A DNA stretch of 57,612 bases from Chloroflexota bacterium. GTDB taxonomy: Bacteria; Chloroflexota; Anaerolineae; Aggregatilineales; Phototrophicaceae. The notes under the pieces are model-generated. The model had not been told where the DNA came from. It was given only the letters and a program-made list of their open reading frames with translations, and searched no databases. Shown one piece after another: positions 7,922-16,898 of the stretch. Location: positions 1-57,612 of the forward strand of contig JACRPS010000030.1 of NCBI GenBank assembly GCA_016223085.1, read 5' to 3'. Numbering within the stretch: the first letter of the stretch is position 1; the number at the start of each line of letters is the position of its first letter. A program made the translations under genes and the position numbers.

Positions 7922-9796
7922 TCAGCCTTCCAGCAGCAGCGTCGTGCCCGCCGTCAGGTTTTCCAGGCTCACCGCACCACCACGTATCGTAAAATCAGCA
8001 CCGGTAAAAAAGTCGGTCAGCCGCGTGCCGTCGGCATAACCGGCATGTCGCAGCGGCAGTTCCACATACGGCAGCGCCTCCGGCCCGCGATAGCCGACCA
8101 GCAGCAATCGCTGCTGCGGCGACTGGCGCAGGTAGGCGAGCAGCCCGTCCGACGCGGCCACCATCTGGAAGCCGCCCTGCCGCAGCGCGGACGATTGGCG
8201 GCGCAGGGCGATCAGCCGCTGGTAGTGGCCGCGCACGTCGTTGTCCCAGGTGTTTTCATCCCAGCGCATACAGCGGCGGTTGTCGGGGTCAAACAGCCCT
8301 TCCATACCGATTTCGTCACCATAATAGACACATGGCACGCCGGGGAAGGTCAGCAGCAGCGCTGCGCCCAGTTTCAGCAGCGCCGTGTCACCGCCGACGA
8401 TGGACAGGATGCGCGGTGTATCGTGACTGCCAAGCTGGTTAAACTGCTGGCGGGCGACGGCCCAGGGCACGGCAGCGCGGAAGCGCGTCCACTGCTCGCT
8501 GACCGCTTCGGCAGGCAGTGGGTGCGGGTCCAGCCACTCCCGCCCGTGCACAAAGTCGTCCGGCAGGTCCCGCCCACGCAGCCAGTGCCAAAGCGGAATC
8601 GTGAAGCCCTGATAGTTCATCACGGCGTCCAGTTCGTCACCCTGCAAATGGGGCGTGCCGTCAAAGAAGTTTTCGCCAAACAGGTAGACCTCCGGGTTAT
8701 CGGCCTTCACCGCCCGGCGGATACCGCGCCAGATTTTATGGTCAAGCTGCTGCATTCCCTGCCGCGCCGTCATATTCGCCACGTCCAGCCGCCAGCCGTC
8801 AATCCGGTACGGGTCGCGCAGCCAGCGCCGCAACACCGAGTCCGGCGCGCCGTACATCGCTTCGCGCAGGCGTTCGCTGCGGTAATTCAGCTTCGCCAGC
8901 GACCTGTGTCCCAGCCAGCTTTCGTAGTCATCGGGATGGCGGTAGAACGTAAAGTAATCGGCGGTCGGGGCGTGGGGGTCGGCCTGTGCCGCCGTGAACC
9001 AGGTGTGCTTATAGCCGGTATGGTTGGGCGTTACGTCCAGCACCAGCCGCATTCCGGCGCGGTCAAGCGCCTGCCGCAGTTCCACCAGCGCCTCGTTGCC
9101 GCCCAGGTACGGATCAACGGTGTCGTAGTCGGCAGTATCGTAGCGGTGGTTGCTGTAAGCGGTAAAAATTGGATTGAGATACAGCGCGGTCACGCCCAGG
9201 TCGTGCAGATAATCCAGCTTGTGCGTGATGCCCTGCAAATCGCCGCCGTAGAAGTCCAGCCCGCCGCCTTCGTTCCAGTGCAGCGGCGGCGCGCCCCACT
9301 CCCGCAGCGTGGTCGCAAAGCCGCGCTGGTTCGTCCACGCGCCCGGCGGCACGTCGTTGGAGGGGTCGCCGTTATAAAAGCGATCAGGAAAAATCTGGTA
9401 AAACACGGCGTCTTCCAGCCACGACGGCGCGGCGAAATCCGCCAGCAGCTTAAAATCGAACCAGTCAGGGCTGTCGGCGCGGCTGGCGCCCAGCGCGTTA
9501 TACCAGTACGCCCCTTCACTCGACATCACCTTAAAACGATAGGTCGTGCGCGGCATCCTGATCGTTAGTCCGGTTTCCCACCAGGCGGCAACGCTGTCCT
9601 CGCGGACGCGGCGCATGGCCGTCAAATTTTCCTCGCCGTCCGGCGCTGTCCGCAGGAAGACGTGGCGCACTGGCGCTTCCATCGGCACGCGCAGGCGGAT
9701 CGTGACCGTTTCGCCGGAACGTGGCAGCGGGTTCGAGACATACAGTTCCGAGCCATCATGATGCAGCCCGGCAGTCCAATGCAGTTGAGCCAACAT
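7922..9796 (-). CDS. GH13 alpha-glucosidase / cyclomaltodextrinase-like (MalZ/neopullulanase group)
   Basis: This 624-residue cytosolic enzyme (no signal peptide) hydrolyses alpha-1,4 bonds in maltodextrins. An N-terminal CBM34-like beta domain (about 1-120) precedes the catalytic barrel. The conserved GH13 regions are DVTPNHTG (254-261), GWRLDVAN with nucleophile D338, FGENFF with acid/base E375, and GSHDTPR with D459. YFTFYRHPDDYESWLGH is typical of the neopullulanase/MalZ subgroup. It lies downstream of the 4-alpha-glucanotransferase gene on the same strand. That pairing points to cytoplasmic maltodextrin or glycogen-fragment use. The exact specificity (maltodextrin, cyclodextrin or pullulan) cannot be set from sequence. 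Confidence 0.9.
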   Translation of the reverse strand: MLAQLHWTAGLHHDGSELYVSNPLPRSGETVTIRLRVPMEAPVRHVFLRTAPDGEENLTAMRRVREDSVAAWWETGLTIRMPRTTYRFKVMSSEGAYWYNALGASRADSPDWFDFKLLADFAAPSWLEDAVFYQIFPDRFYNGDPSNDVPPGAWTNQRGFATTLREWGAPPLHWNEGGGLDFYGGDLQGITHKLDYLHDLGVTALYLNPIFTAYSNHRYDTADYDTVDPYLGGNEALVELRQALDRAGMRLVLDVTPNHTGYKHTWFTAAQADPHAPTADYFTFYRHPDDYESWLGHRSLAKLNYRSERLREAMYGAPDSVLRRWLRDPYRIDGWRLDVANMTARQGMQQLDHKIWRGIRRAVKADNPEVYLFGENFFDGTPHLQGDELDAVMNYQGFTIPLWHWLRGRDLPDDFVHGREWLDPHPLPAEAVSEQWTRFRAAVPWAVARQQFNQLGSHDTPRILSIVGGDTALLKLGAALLLTFPGVPCVYYGDEIGMEGLFDPDNRRCMRWDENTWDNDVRGHYQRLIALRRQSSALRQGGFQMVAASDGLLAYLRQSPQQRLLLVGYRGPEALPYVELPLRHAGYADGTRLTDFFTGADFTIRGGAVSLENLTAGTTLLLEG

Positions 9797-9969
9797 GCTC
9801 TTATTGAAACCTCGCGTTGTGCTGTCAGGCCGCCATGTTACTGGAACTCAGCCGCGAATACCATGCGCGGTTGGCGTAAATCCGGCAGCGCCGTTTTACG
9901 GGAGTCCCGTTGGGAGCAGTGGGCAGGCTGAAGGTCGCCGGGATGATGGGGAGATATGGGGAAGTTACG

Positions 9970-9997
9970 GTAGGGGCGCACGGCTGTGCGCCCCTAC
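9970..9997. repeat. Dispersed palindrome, GGGGCGCAC arms
   Basis: The stem arms GTAGGGGCGCAC and TGTGCGCCCCTAC pair almost fully around a tiny loop. It sits in the gap between malQ and the GH13 gene. Confidence 0.75.
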
Positions 9998-10006
9998 CGG
10001 GATGTC

Positions 10007-11578
10007 TCACCCCTCCGCTTTGGTCTGGTCGTTTTCGCCTTCTTCATCCTCGTCGCTCTCCGGCCAGCGGCCAAACACTTCCGTCAGCCGCGCCAGCCGG
10101 TCTTTGGCCGGGTGTTCCAGCCACTCCGCCGAGAAGCGCCAGCCCCAGTTGCCGGACTCGCGCCCCGGTGTGTTCATGCGGGTATCCGCGCCGAAGCCCC
10201 ATACGTCCTGCAGCGGCGCAATAAACGTGTGCGCGACCGACATCATCCCCAGACGAATCAAATCCCAGTGCGGCTCAGTGATGGTGTGGCCGACGTAGTC
10301 GGTCAGGTATTCCTTGATGTCCGGCGTCGCTTCGCCGCCCATCCACCAGCCGAGTGTAGTGTTATTATCATGGGTGCCAGTATAGACGATGCTGTTTTGT
10401 TCGTGGTTGTGTGGCAGGAAGCGATTTTCCCCACCAGACCCACCAAAGGCAAATTGCAGGATGCGCATCCCCGGCAGCCCCAGCCGGTCGCGCAGTTCTT
10501 CCACGTCCGGCGTAATCACGCCCAGGTCTTCGGCGATAATCGGCAGGTTTTCGCCCAGTTCCCGCTTCAGCACTTCAAACAGATCAAACGCCGGCCCCGG
10601 CACCCACTGGCCTTTCACGGCAGTTGGTTCGCTGGCCGGGATTTCCCAGTAAGCCGCGAAGCCCCGGAAGTGGTCAATCCGCACCAGATCAACCGTCGCC
10701 AGCGCCGCCTTCACCCGTTCCACCCACCAGCGATAGCCGTCCTCGGCCAGCCGGTCCCAGCGATACAGCGGGTTGCCCCACCGCTGGCCGGTCGGGCTGA
10801 AATAATCCGGTGGTACGCCGGCGATCAACGTGGGCAGGCCGGTTTCGTTGAGCGTAAAATACTGCCGGTTGGCCCATACGTCGGCGCTGTCATGCGCAAC
10901 GAAGATGGGAATGTCGCCCACCAGCCGGATGCCTTTGTCATTGGCGTAGTTTTTGAGCGCCGTCCACTGGCGGTAAAACAGCCACTGGCGGAACGCCTGC
11001 TCGCCAATCTCGTGTGCCAGCCGCTTCCGGGCGGCTTCCAGCGCCTCCGGCTGGCGCAGCGCCTCGCCTTCCGGCCACTCCGACCAGGGACGCCCACCAT
11101 GTTCGTTCTTGAGCGCGACAAACAGGGCAAAATCTGGCAGCCAGCCCGCGTTTTCGGCGCGCCAGGCGTCAAAGGCGCGCCACTGCTCCGGCGAGGCCGC
11201 CGCTTCAAAACGCTCATAGGCCTTCTTCAAAATGGCGTTGTGGTATGTGATGACACTGCCAAAATCCACCAGATAAGGCGAATACTCCGGCACGTCGGCC
11301 ACGTCCGCTTCGGTCAGCCAGCCTTCTTCCACCAGCGTATCGAAGCTGATGAGCAGCGGATTGCCGGCAAACGCGGACAGCGATTGATAGGGCGAATCGC
11401 CGTAGCTGGTTGGCCCCAGCGGCAGCACCTGCCACACGGTCTGCCCGGCTTCTTCCAGCCAGTCCACAAAGCGATAAGCCCACTCGCCGAGGTCGCCGAT
11501 GCCGTAGCGCCCCGGCAGCGAGGTGGGATGTAACAGGATGCCACTCGAACGGGGGAAATTGGGGTTGTTCGCGGCCAT
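10007..11578 (-). CDS. malQ: 4-alpha-glucanotransferase (amylomaltase)
   Basis: This 523-residue GH77 enzyme transfers maltodextrin chains between acceptors, releasing glucose. The start at 11578 is chosen because AGAGG lies just upstream; an ATG 19 codons earlier has no such support. The family signatures are present: SSGILLHPTSLPGRYGIGDL at the N-terminus, QVLPLGPTSYGDSPYQ, then nucleophile D302 in VRIDHFRGF, acid/base E350 in IIAEDLG and D404 in GTHDNNTT. The C-terminal tail is acidic (ESDEDEEGEND). The length is typical of the compact bacterial amylomaltase. The GH13 gene follows on the same strand and probably acts on its products. Confidence 0.93.
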   Translation of the reverse strand: MAANNPNFPRSSGILLHPTSLPGRYGIGDLGEWAYRFVDWLEEAGQTVWQVLPLGPTSYGDSPYQSLSAFAGNPLLISFDTLVEEGWLTEADVADVPEYSPYLVDFGSVITYHNAILKKAYERFEAAASPEQWRAFDAWRAENAGWLPDFALFVALKNEHGGRPWSEWPEGEALRQPEALEAARKRLAHEIGEQAFRQWLFYRQWTALKNYANDKGIRLVGDIPIFVAHDSADVWANRQYFTLNETGLPTLIAGVPPDYFSPTGQRWGNPLYRWDRLAEDGYRWWVERVKAALATVDLVRIDHFRGFAAYWEIPASEPTAVKGQWVPGPAFDLFEVLKRELGENLPIIAEDLGVITPDVEELRDRLGLPGMRILQFAFGGSGGENRFLPHNHEQNSIVYTGTHDNNTTLGWWMGGEATPDIKEYLTDYVGHTITEPHWDLIRLGMMSVAHTFIAPLQDVWGFGADTRMNTPGRESGNWGWRFSAEWLEHPAKDRLARLTEVFGRWPESDEDEEGENDQTKAEG

Positions 11579-11730
11579 AACCTCTTCCAGTTGGTAAGCA
11601 TTTAAGCGCAATTGACGCGGGTTGTCGTCGCACAACTACGACAGACTGGCGAGCGACAGGACAGGGTTCGGACGATTGTTCATCAACCGCCCGAACCCCG
11701 CTCTGTAACAAGCAATAATGCTATTATCCC

Positions 11731-13545
11731 TCAAAACTTCTCCGGGTACACCTCTCGCGCCAACTGCTCTTCCTGCTCGACCAGCGACCGCAGCGCCGCC
11801 AGCCCTTCGTTCCAGAAATTCAGATCAGTCAAATCCACGCCGACCTTCGCCAGGATTTGTTCCGGCCAGTCGGAGTCGCCCGCCGCCAGTACGTCAATAA
11901 ACTGCGGCACAAACGACGCGCCGCGCTCGCGGTACAGGTTAAACAGCGCCATCACCAGCAGTTCGCCGAAGGCGTAAGCGTAGACGTAACCCGGCGTGGC
12001 TAAAAAGTGCGGGATGTAGCTCCACCAGATGCGATACTTCTCGCTCAGGTTCACGCTGTCCTGGAACATGGCCTGCTGCGTCTGCATCCAGATGTCGCCG
12101 ATACGGTCGGTTGGCAGTTCGCCCTCGCTGCGGCGCGCGGTGTGGAAGCCGTCCTCGAAGCGGTTCATCGCCACCTGCCGGAAGATCGTGGCGAAGCTGT
12201 CCTCGATCTTCTTCGCCAGCATCCCCAGCCGCGCTTCCGGGTCGGGTTCGCGGTTCATCAGGTTGTTAAACACCAGCATTTCACCGAAGGTCGAGGCCAT
12301 CTCGGCGGTGGTCAGCGGCGTGTGCATCCCGAAGATACCCTGCGCTTCGGCGGCCAGATAGGCGTGAATCCCGTGACCCAGTTCGTGCGCCAGCGTCATC
12401 ACGTCGTTGGATTTGCCTTCGTAGTTCACAAACACATACGGATGCGCCGACGGCACAGTGCCGCTGCAAAACGCGCCGCCGCGTTTGTTCGGCAGCACCG
12501 GCGCGTGAATCCAGTTCTCGCTGAAGAACCGTCCAGCGATCTCGGCAAAGCGCGGGCTAAAGGCTTCAAACGCCGTCAGCACGATGCCGCGTGCGTCCTC
12601 CCAGGTGTAAAACGAATCGGCCTCTTTCATCGGCAGCGGGGCATAGCGGTCGTATTCCGTCAGCTCATCCACGCCCAGCAGTACGCGCTTGAGGCGGTAG
12701 TGCCGCGCCACGATGTCATAGGCCGATGTGACTGCCTTGATGAGCGCCTCAACCACCTGATCGGGCGCTTTGTTGGACAGGTTGCGTGACGAAATCCACG
12801 ACGGATACCCGCGCCGCTTGTCGTCGGAGGCTTTGTCCGCCGCCAGCACGTTAAAGATATAGGTCAGTTCCATCGCCTTGTCCCGCAGCGCGGCGGTGAT
12901 GGCCTCGTTGGCGCGGCGGCGCACCTCGCGGTCGGCATCGTGCAGCCTGGTCAGAACCTGCGTTAGCGTCAGCTTTTCGCCGTCGTAATCCACGCGGATG
13001 GCGCTGGTCAACTGCGTGAAGAAACGCACCCAGGCGGAGCGCCCCGTCACCGATTTTTCGACCAGTAGCTGTTCCTCGATCTCGCTCAACTGGAACGGCT
13101 TGTAGCGGCGTTCCGCTTCCAGGTAGTGCCGGTACTGGCCCAGCGTGGGGTCAGCCAGCAGATTGGCAGCGGCTTCGTCGTCGGTCTGGTTCCACTCCAG
13201 GTCGAAGAACAGCAGCTTTTGATTCAACTGCGCGCCGTATTCGGTCACTTTCTGGATAAAAGCGCCGTACTGCGGATTGTTGGTGTCCGTGCTGAACAGC
13301 AGCGACGCAAACGAGCCAATCCGCCCGCTGCGGTCGTAAATGACTTCCAGTTCCTTCAGCGCGTCCACCATCGTCTCGGCGTCAAGCTGCGCCACCCGCC
13401 CGCGATACTTCGCGGCGAAGTCGTCCACCTGAGCGCTCAGGCTGTCCATGTCGCGCTGGATGGCCGGGTCATCCACGCTGCTGTAAAACACCGATAAATC
13501 CCAGATTACATTTTCCGCGCCGGTGGTTCGGACTGCTTCAACCAT
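11731..13545 (-). CDS. pepF: Oligoendopeptidase F family peptidase (M3)
   Basis: This cytosolic zinc metallopeptidase of about 604 residues degrades short peptides. The active-site motif HELGH in MTLAHELGHGIHAYLA is at about 387-391, with the distal glutamate about 25 residues later near TTAEMASTFGEML. The upstream oligoendopeptidase N-terminal domain and the regions YVFVNYEGKSNDV and YAYAFGELLVMALF fit the M3B PepF group. The ATG at 13545 was preferred. A TTG at 13557 with AAAGAGAG before it is an alternative that adds four residues. It is a stand-alone gene with no clear operon partner. Confidence 0.92.
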   Translation of the reverse strand: MVEAVRTTGAENVIWDLSVFYSSVDDPAIQRDMDSLSAQVDDFAAKYRGRVAQLDAETMVDALKELEVIYDRSGRIGSFASLLFSTDTNNPQYGAFIQKVTEYGAQLNQKLLFFDLEWNQTDDEAAANLLADPTLGQYRHYLEAERRYKPFQLSEIEEQLLVEKSVTGRSAWVRFFTQLTSAIRVDYDGEKLTLTQVLTRLHDADREVRRRANEAITAALRDKAMELTYIFNVLAADKASDDKRRGYPSWISSRNLSNKAPDQVVEALIKAVTSAYDIVARHYRLKRVLLGVDELTEYDRYAPLPMKEADSFYTWEDARGIVLTAFEAFSPRFAEIAGRFFSENWIHAPVLPNKRGGAFCSGTVPSAHPYVFVNYEGKSNDVMTLAHELGHGIHAYLAAEAQGIFGMHTPLTTAEMASTFGEMLVFNNLMNREPDPEARLGMLAKKIEDSFATIFRQVAMNRFEDGFHTARRSEGELPTDRIGDIWMQTQQAMFQDSVNLSEKYRIWWSYIPHFLATPGYVYAYAFGELLVMALFNLYRERGASFVPQFIDVLAAGDSDWPEQILAKVGVDLTDLNFWNEGLAALRSLVEQEEQLAREVYPEKF

Positions 13546-13648
13546 CGTTTTAGTCAACTTTCTCTCTTTAGGCGTTTCGATGGGTAAATCCTAACGGATT
13601 CTGTGGCGGGATTCAACGCTGTTTATATATTTCCTCACATCCTGCCGC

Positions 13649-13654
13649 TATAAT
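13649..13654 (+). promoter_or_regulatory. -10 box of the pterin dehydratase gene
   Basis: TATAAT lies about 50 nt before the chosen ATG at 13705. The region upstream is AT-rich, but no clear -35 is seen. Confidence 0.45.
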
Positions 13655-13704
13655 CGTACTCAAGGATATGGACGATGGTTCAACGGAATGGTGGAGGAAA
13701 CCAG

Positions 13705-14007
13705 ATGGCGCGCACACCCCTGACCGACAGCGAAATTACCGAACGGCTGGCACAGCTTCCCGGCTGGCAGCGCAGCGGTGATACCATTACCAAGACCTAC
13801 AAACTAAACAGTTACCTGGCCGGGTTGGCGTTTGCCAGCGCCGTTGGCACGATTGCCGAGGGCATGAACCATCACCCGGATATTCATATCGGCTGGAAAA
13901 AAGTGACCGTCAGCTACAGCACCCACGACGCCGGCAACAAAATCACCGACGCCGATTTTAACGCCGCCGCCGCGATTGAGGCGCTGCCGTTTAAACCGGA
14001 ATTTTAG
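13705..14007 (+). CDS. 4a-hydroxytetrahydrobiopterin dehydratase (pterin-4a-carbinolamine dehydratase)
   Basis: This 100-residue PCD/DCoH enzyme dehydrates the 4a-hydroxy pterin produced by aromatic amino acid hydroxylases, or acts in an uncharacterised pterin step. The signature GMNHHPDIHIGWKKVTVSYSTHD contains the catalytic histidine pair and the downstream histidine. LPGWQRSGDTITKTYKL matches the N-terminal strand and helix. GGAGGAAA lies 7 nt before the chosen ATG; an ATG ten codons upstream lacks a site. No hydroxylase gene is nearby, and such orphan PCD genes are common in bacteria. Confidence 0.92.
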   Translation: MARTPLTDSEITERLAQLPGWQRSGDTITKTYKLNSYLAGLAFASAVGTIAEGMNHHPDIHIGWKKVTVSYSTHDAGNKITDADFNAAAAIEALPFKPEF

Positions 14008-14113
14008 TCATCAGTTGTCAGTTATCAGTCCGCAGTCATCAATCGTCGGCCAATCGGTTGATATGACGAAGAGACTGAACTGCCTTAAACTGAAAACTGA
14101 GAACTGAAAACTT
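14008..14113. repeat. Degenerate CAGTTATCAG/AACTGAAAACTG tract
   Basis: The gap after the pterin dehydratase contains CAGTTGTCAGTTATCAG, then AAACTGAAAACTGAG and AACTGAAAACT. These look like the same class of decayed short tandem repeat seen at other gene ends in this window, here in both orientations. Confidence 0.5.
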
Positions 14114-14114
14114 T

Positions 14115-14456
14115 ATGCTCATCCTCACCCGTATCTTCGGCCCGCCGCATGAAGCCCTGCATCTGCTGGCGCTGTGGCTGATCGGACGGCGCGCCGTTGC
14201 CGTAAGCTGGACACACGTGGACATCCCCGACGACCTGACCACGCGCCAGTATGTCTTTGTTGCCGGGCTGCCGGCGCTGGTGTTCTGGAGCATGACGGTG
14301 CTGGCGCTGCTGGCGGCAGTTAACGCGCCAGATGGGGGGCGGCTGGCGCTGGCGCTGGCGGCCACGCTGGTGTTTGGCCTTGCCGCTTACGGCACACTCG
14401 GCGACCTGCACCTGATTCTGCTGCGCCTGACTGAAGACCGTACCGACGCCTCATAG
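14115..14456 (+). CDS. Very small membrane protein with HExxH motif (M50/DUF3267-like?)
   Basis: This 113-residue protein has about three hydrophobic segments (roughly 13-24, 48-69 and 77-103). The N-terminal helix contains PHEALHLLAL, an HExxH zinc-protease motif at 12-16. The second segment begins with AGLPALVFW, and the third carries GTLGDLHLI with D98, a position where M50/DUF3267-type intramembrane proteins supply a third metal ligand. This suggests a minimal site-2-protease-like or inactive relative, but the match is motif-level only. The ribosome site is weak, because repeat sequence lies directly before the ATG. It could also be a simple membrane protein with a chance motif. Confidence 0.6.
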   Translation: MLILTRIFGPPHEALHLLALWLIGRRAVAVSWTHVDIPDDLTTRQYVFVAGLPALVFWSMTVLALLAAVNAPDGGRLALALAATLVFGLAAYGTLGDLHLILLRLTEDRTDAS

Positions 14457-14608
14457 GCGATTGGCGGCGATAATTCCCCGTGACTTTAATAAAGTCCGTA
14501 ATTTAGGTTATGAGAAATCAATGATAAAATGATGTGCATTCGGTTAGTTAGTTGAACCGAAATCACATCTTTCCAGTATACAAGTTTTTCAAAAGGGGTT
14601 TTTAGGGT

Positions 14609-15871
14609 ATGAAACGGCTTGTGGTAATCGTGCTGCTTCTGGTTATTTTGCTGGGGGTGCTGCCGGCGGTGTCGGCGCAGCGTGTGGTGTTGCCCGAAGG
14701 TGTGCCGTCGCACATCGTCGTGTTTAAGTCAGGTGTATCGGTAGATACCACCTCACGCGGGATGGCGCAGGCTTTGGGGCTGCGGGTGGCAAACACCTAT
14801 CGCTATGCGCTGAACGGCTTCGCTGCCACGCTGTCGCCCACGCAACTGGCAGCGCTGCGGAACGACCCACGCGTGGCCTACATCGAGCCGAATCAGGTAT
14901 GGACGATCCAGCAGGGGCAGACCATCCCCACCGGCATCCGGCGCATTTTTGCCACCAGCAACGCCAACCTTGATATTGATGGCCGGGACGACTGGCGCGT
15001 GGATGTGGACGTAGCCGTGATTGACACCGGCATCGCCACCCATTCCGATCTGAACGTGGTGCGGCGCGTGAACTGCGTCAGTTGGCTGCCCTGGGTGGCA
15101 AGCTGCTCGAACGGCGGCACGGACGGCAACGGACACGGCACACATGTTGCCGGCACGATTGCGGCGCTGGATAACGGCATCGGGCCGGTTGGCGTCGCGC
15201 CGGGGGCGCGGTTGTGGGCGGTGCGGGTGCTCAATAACCAGGGCAGCGGCTACACCAACCAGATTATCGCCGGCATTGACTTTGTGACGGCCAACGCCGC
15301 CAGCATCGAAGTGGCGAACATGAGCCTCGGCTGTGAATGCACCAGCCAGGCGCAGGCTGACGCGATCTCCCGTTCGATCAACGCCGGCGTGGTGTACGTC
15401 GTCGCTGCCGGCAACAGCGACAAAAACGCCAGCACCTTCAGCCCGGCCAACCACCCGGACGTGGTGACGGTGTCGGCACTGGCTGACTTTAACGGTCTTC
15501 CAGGCGGTGGGGCCGCTTCAACCTGCCGTGCCGATCAGGATGATACGCTGGCCGACTTCAGCAACTGGGGCAGCCTGGTGGAAATCGCCGCGCCGGGGGT
15601 ATGCATCTACTCGACCTGGCTGAATGGCGGGTACAACACGATCAGCGGCACAAGCATGGCCTCGCCTCACGCGGCGGGCGCGGCAGCGCTGCTGGCAAGC
15701 GTGAATAACCCGGCCAACAAAACTGACGTGCTGAACATTCGTGCGACGCTGGTAAACACAGGCAATTTTAACTGGATGGACGACTCCGGCGACGGTATTA
15801 AAGAGCCGCTGCTGGATGTGAGCAACACGGGCGTGTTCGCGCCGCGTCTGGTGGCGGGTTCAACACCATAA
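14609..15871 (+). CDS. Secreted subtilisin-like serine protease (S8)
   Basis: This 420-residue exported endopeptidase begins with a signal peptide (about 1-24, MKRLVVIVLLLVILLGVLPA, cut near SAQ). It is followed by an I9-type inhibitor propeptide (about 34-95) ending in DPRVAYIEPNQ. The S8 catalytic triad is complete: D139 in AVIDTGIATHSDL, H176 in GNGHGTHVAGT and S349 in GTSMASPHAAG, with oxyanion N269 in VVAAGNS. Several cysteines (C156, C166, C242, C244, C306, C332) could form disulfides outside the cell. The upstream 150 bp is AT-rich. The signal peptide closely resembles that of the solute-binding protein at 31079. Confidence 0.95.
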   Translation: MKRLVVIVLLLVILLGVLPAVSAQRVVLPEGVPSHIVVFKSGVSVDTTSRGMAQALGLRVANTYRYALNGFAATLSPTQLAALRNDPRVAYIEPNQVWTIQQGQTIPTGIRRIFATSNANLDIDGRDDWRVDVDVAVIDTGIATHSDLNVVRRVNCVSWLPWVASCSNGGTDGNGHGTHVAGTIAALDNGIGPVGVAPGARLWAVRVLNNQGSGYTNQIIAGIDFVTANAASIEVANMSLGCECTSQAQADAISRSINAGVVYVVAAGNSDKNASTFSPANHPDVVTVSALADFNGLPGGGAASTCRADQDDTLADFSNWGSLVEIAAPGVCIYSTWLNGGYNTISGTSMASPHAAGAAALLASVNNPANKTDVLNIRATLVNTGNFNWMDDSGDGIKEPLLDVSNTGVFAPRLVAGSTP

Positions 15872-15882
15872 AACCTTGTTTT

Positions 15883-15911
15883 GTAGGGGCGCAGGTTTGC
15901 TGCGCCCTTAC
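15883..15911. repeat. Dispersed palindrome, GGGGCGCA arms
   Basis: GTAGGGGCGCA and TGCGCCCTTAC form the stem around a GGTTTGC loop, just after the protease stop. Confidence 0.65.
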
Positions 15912-15930
15912 GGTAAGCATCATATTTGGA

Positions 15931-15957
15931 TAGGCGAACTGGCGGTTCGCCCCTTAC
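15931..15957. repeat. Dispersed palindrome, GGCGAAC arms
   Basis: GGCGAAC and GTTCGCC pair around a 5-nt centre, with TAGG and CCTTAC outside. It is 20 bp from the preceding copy, with different arms. Confidence 0.6.
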
Positions 15958-16186
15958 GATTCTCACCCGGTTTTTCTGACAAAAATCATGCCTTTTTGCG
16001 GAAATTGTGGATGGATTCGCAACCCCATTGCCACTAAAATAATGCCCCGCTAACCCGGAACCGATTTTTCCCAAAAATACAATTTCATCCAAAACACTTG
16101 TCTCAGGATGTCCCAGCATCACCCCGGTGTTCGTCCGCGCATGGGGCGCGGGTTGCAGCAGTCAAAACGAGGATTTGACAGAGGCG

Positions 16187-16648
16187 ATGACACCAACGGT
16201 CTACACGATTGACCAGGCCGAGGACAAGGATATTCCTGAAATTGCCGGCATTCTCCAGCAGGCCGATCTGCTGCCGTATGATCTGCTTTCCCCCCAATCA
16301 CGCTACTGGGTCATTCGCGACGACCGGCAGCAGATTGTAGCAACGGCAGGGCTGGAATTTGGCTCCAAAGCGGCGCTGCTGCGGAGCGTGGCCGTCCTGC
16401 CGGAAGCCCGCAGCCAGGGGCTGGCGCGCGCCCTGGCGGATTATGCGTTTCAGGAAGCCGCCTCCAACGGCTACCACGACGTGTATCTGTTCAGCGTCCA
16501 CGCCGGCGGCTACTGGCAGCGGTTAGGCTTCGAAGAAGTGCCGGTAGCGGAAATGGTCGAGGTGCTGCCGGATGTGCCGCAGGTCAACCGCTTCGCCCAG
16601 ATTCACAAGCTGGAAACCGAAATCGCCTGGCGCAAACGGCTGGCGTGA
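16187..16648 (+). CDS. GNAT family N-acetyltransferase, ArsN2-like
   Basis: This 153-residue acetyl-CoA-dependent acetyltransferase carries the GNAT core motif LLRSVAVLPEARSQGLARAL (strand 4, P-loop and helix 3), preceded by IVATAGLEFGSKA. It is followed by DVYLFSVHAGGYWQRLGFEEV, the usual strand 5 and C-terminal motif. This arrangement resembles the ArsN2 arsinothricin-type group, but no arsenic gene is near, so the substrate remains open. The start at 16187 was chosen because AGAGG lies just upstream; a longer frame from 16127 has no site and covers non-conserved sequence. Confidence 0.82.
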   Translation: MTPTVYTIDQAEDKDIPEIAGILQQADLLPYDLLSPQSRYWVIRDDRQQIVATAGLEFGSKAALLRSVAVLPEARSQGLARALADYAFQEAASNGYHDVYLFSVHAGGYWQRLGFEEVPVAEMVEVLPDVPQVNRFAQIHKLETEIAWRKRLA

Positions 16649-16674
16649 ACCAATAGATCACCAACCAACCCAAC

Positions 16675-16725
16675 GCCGGACGTTGCAAACGTCCGGCTGG
16701 TATCCTCAAACCCGCTGAATGGGTT
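16675..16725 (-). repeat. Two-hairpin dispersed module (GCCGGACGTT type)
   Basis: GCCGGACGTT and AACGTCCGGC (16675-16697) form a 10-bp stem. AACCC and GGGTT (16709-16725) form a second stem around GCTGAAT. The same two stems recur inverted at 55463-55515. Confidence 0.6.
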
Positions 16726-16898
16726 CGTTCCCGCCGTTCCGCCGGTCAGTCCCTTCAGCCGTGACTTTTGTCCCCGGCAATTCTACAAATCTCATAATAG
16801 GGCATGAAACCATCGCCTTGCTACCGCCTCTGCAGCCGGATTATACTGGAGGGACTTTCACACATAACCGCATTAATATGCCTTTTGGAGTATCCCTT

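Larger units (their letters stand above)
15872..16186. other. Intergenic region with two dispersed palindromes
   Basis: No gene is supported here. The region holds palindromes at 15883-15911 and 15931-15957, then AT-richer sequence with runs such as TTTTTCTG and CCAAAAATAC that may include the promoter of the GNAT gene, though no convincing box pair was found. Confidence 0.6.

Noticed and set aside
7778..9568. 596-codon open frame on the plus strand opposite the GH13 gene
   Set aside because: It is antisense to a gene with intact catalytic motifs, has no recognisable domain and begins inside the ABC permease gene. GC-rich codon bias creates such frames.
16127..16186. Upstream 20-residue extension of the GNAT protein
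   Set aside because: No ribosome site precedes it, and the residues do not resemble the family; the internal ATG at 16187 has AGAGG.
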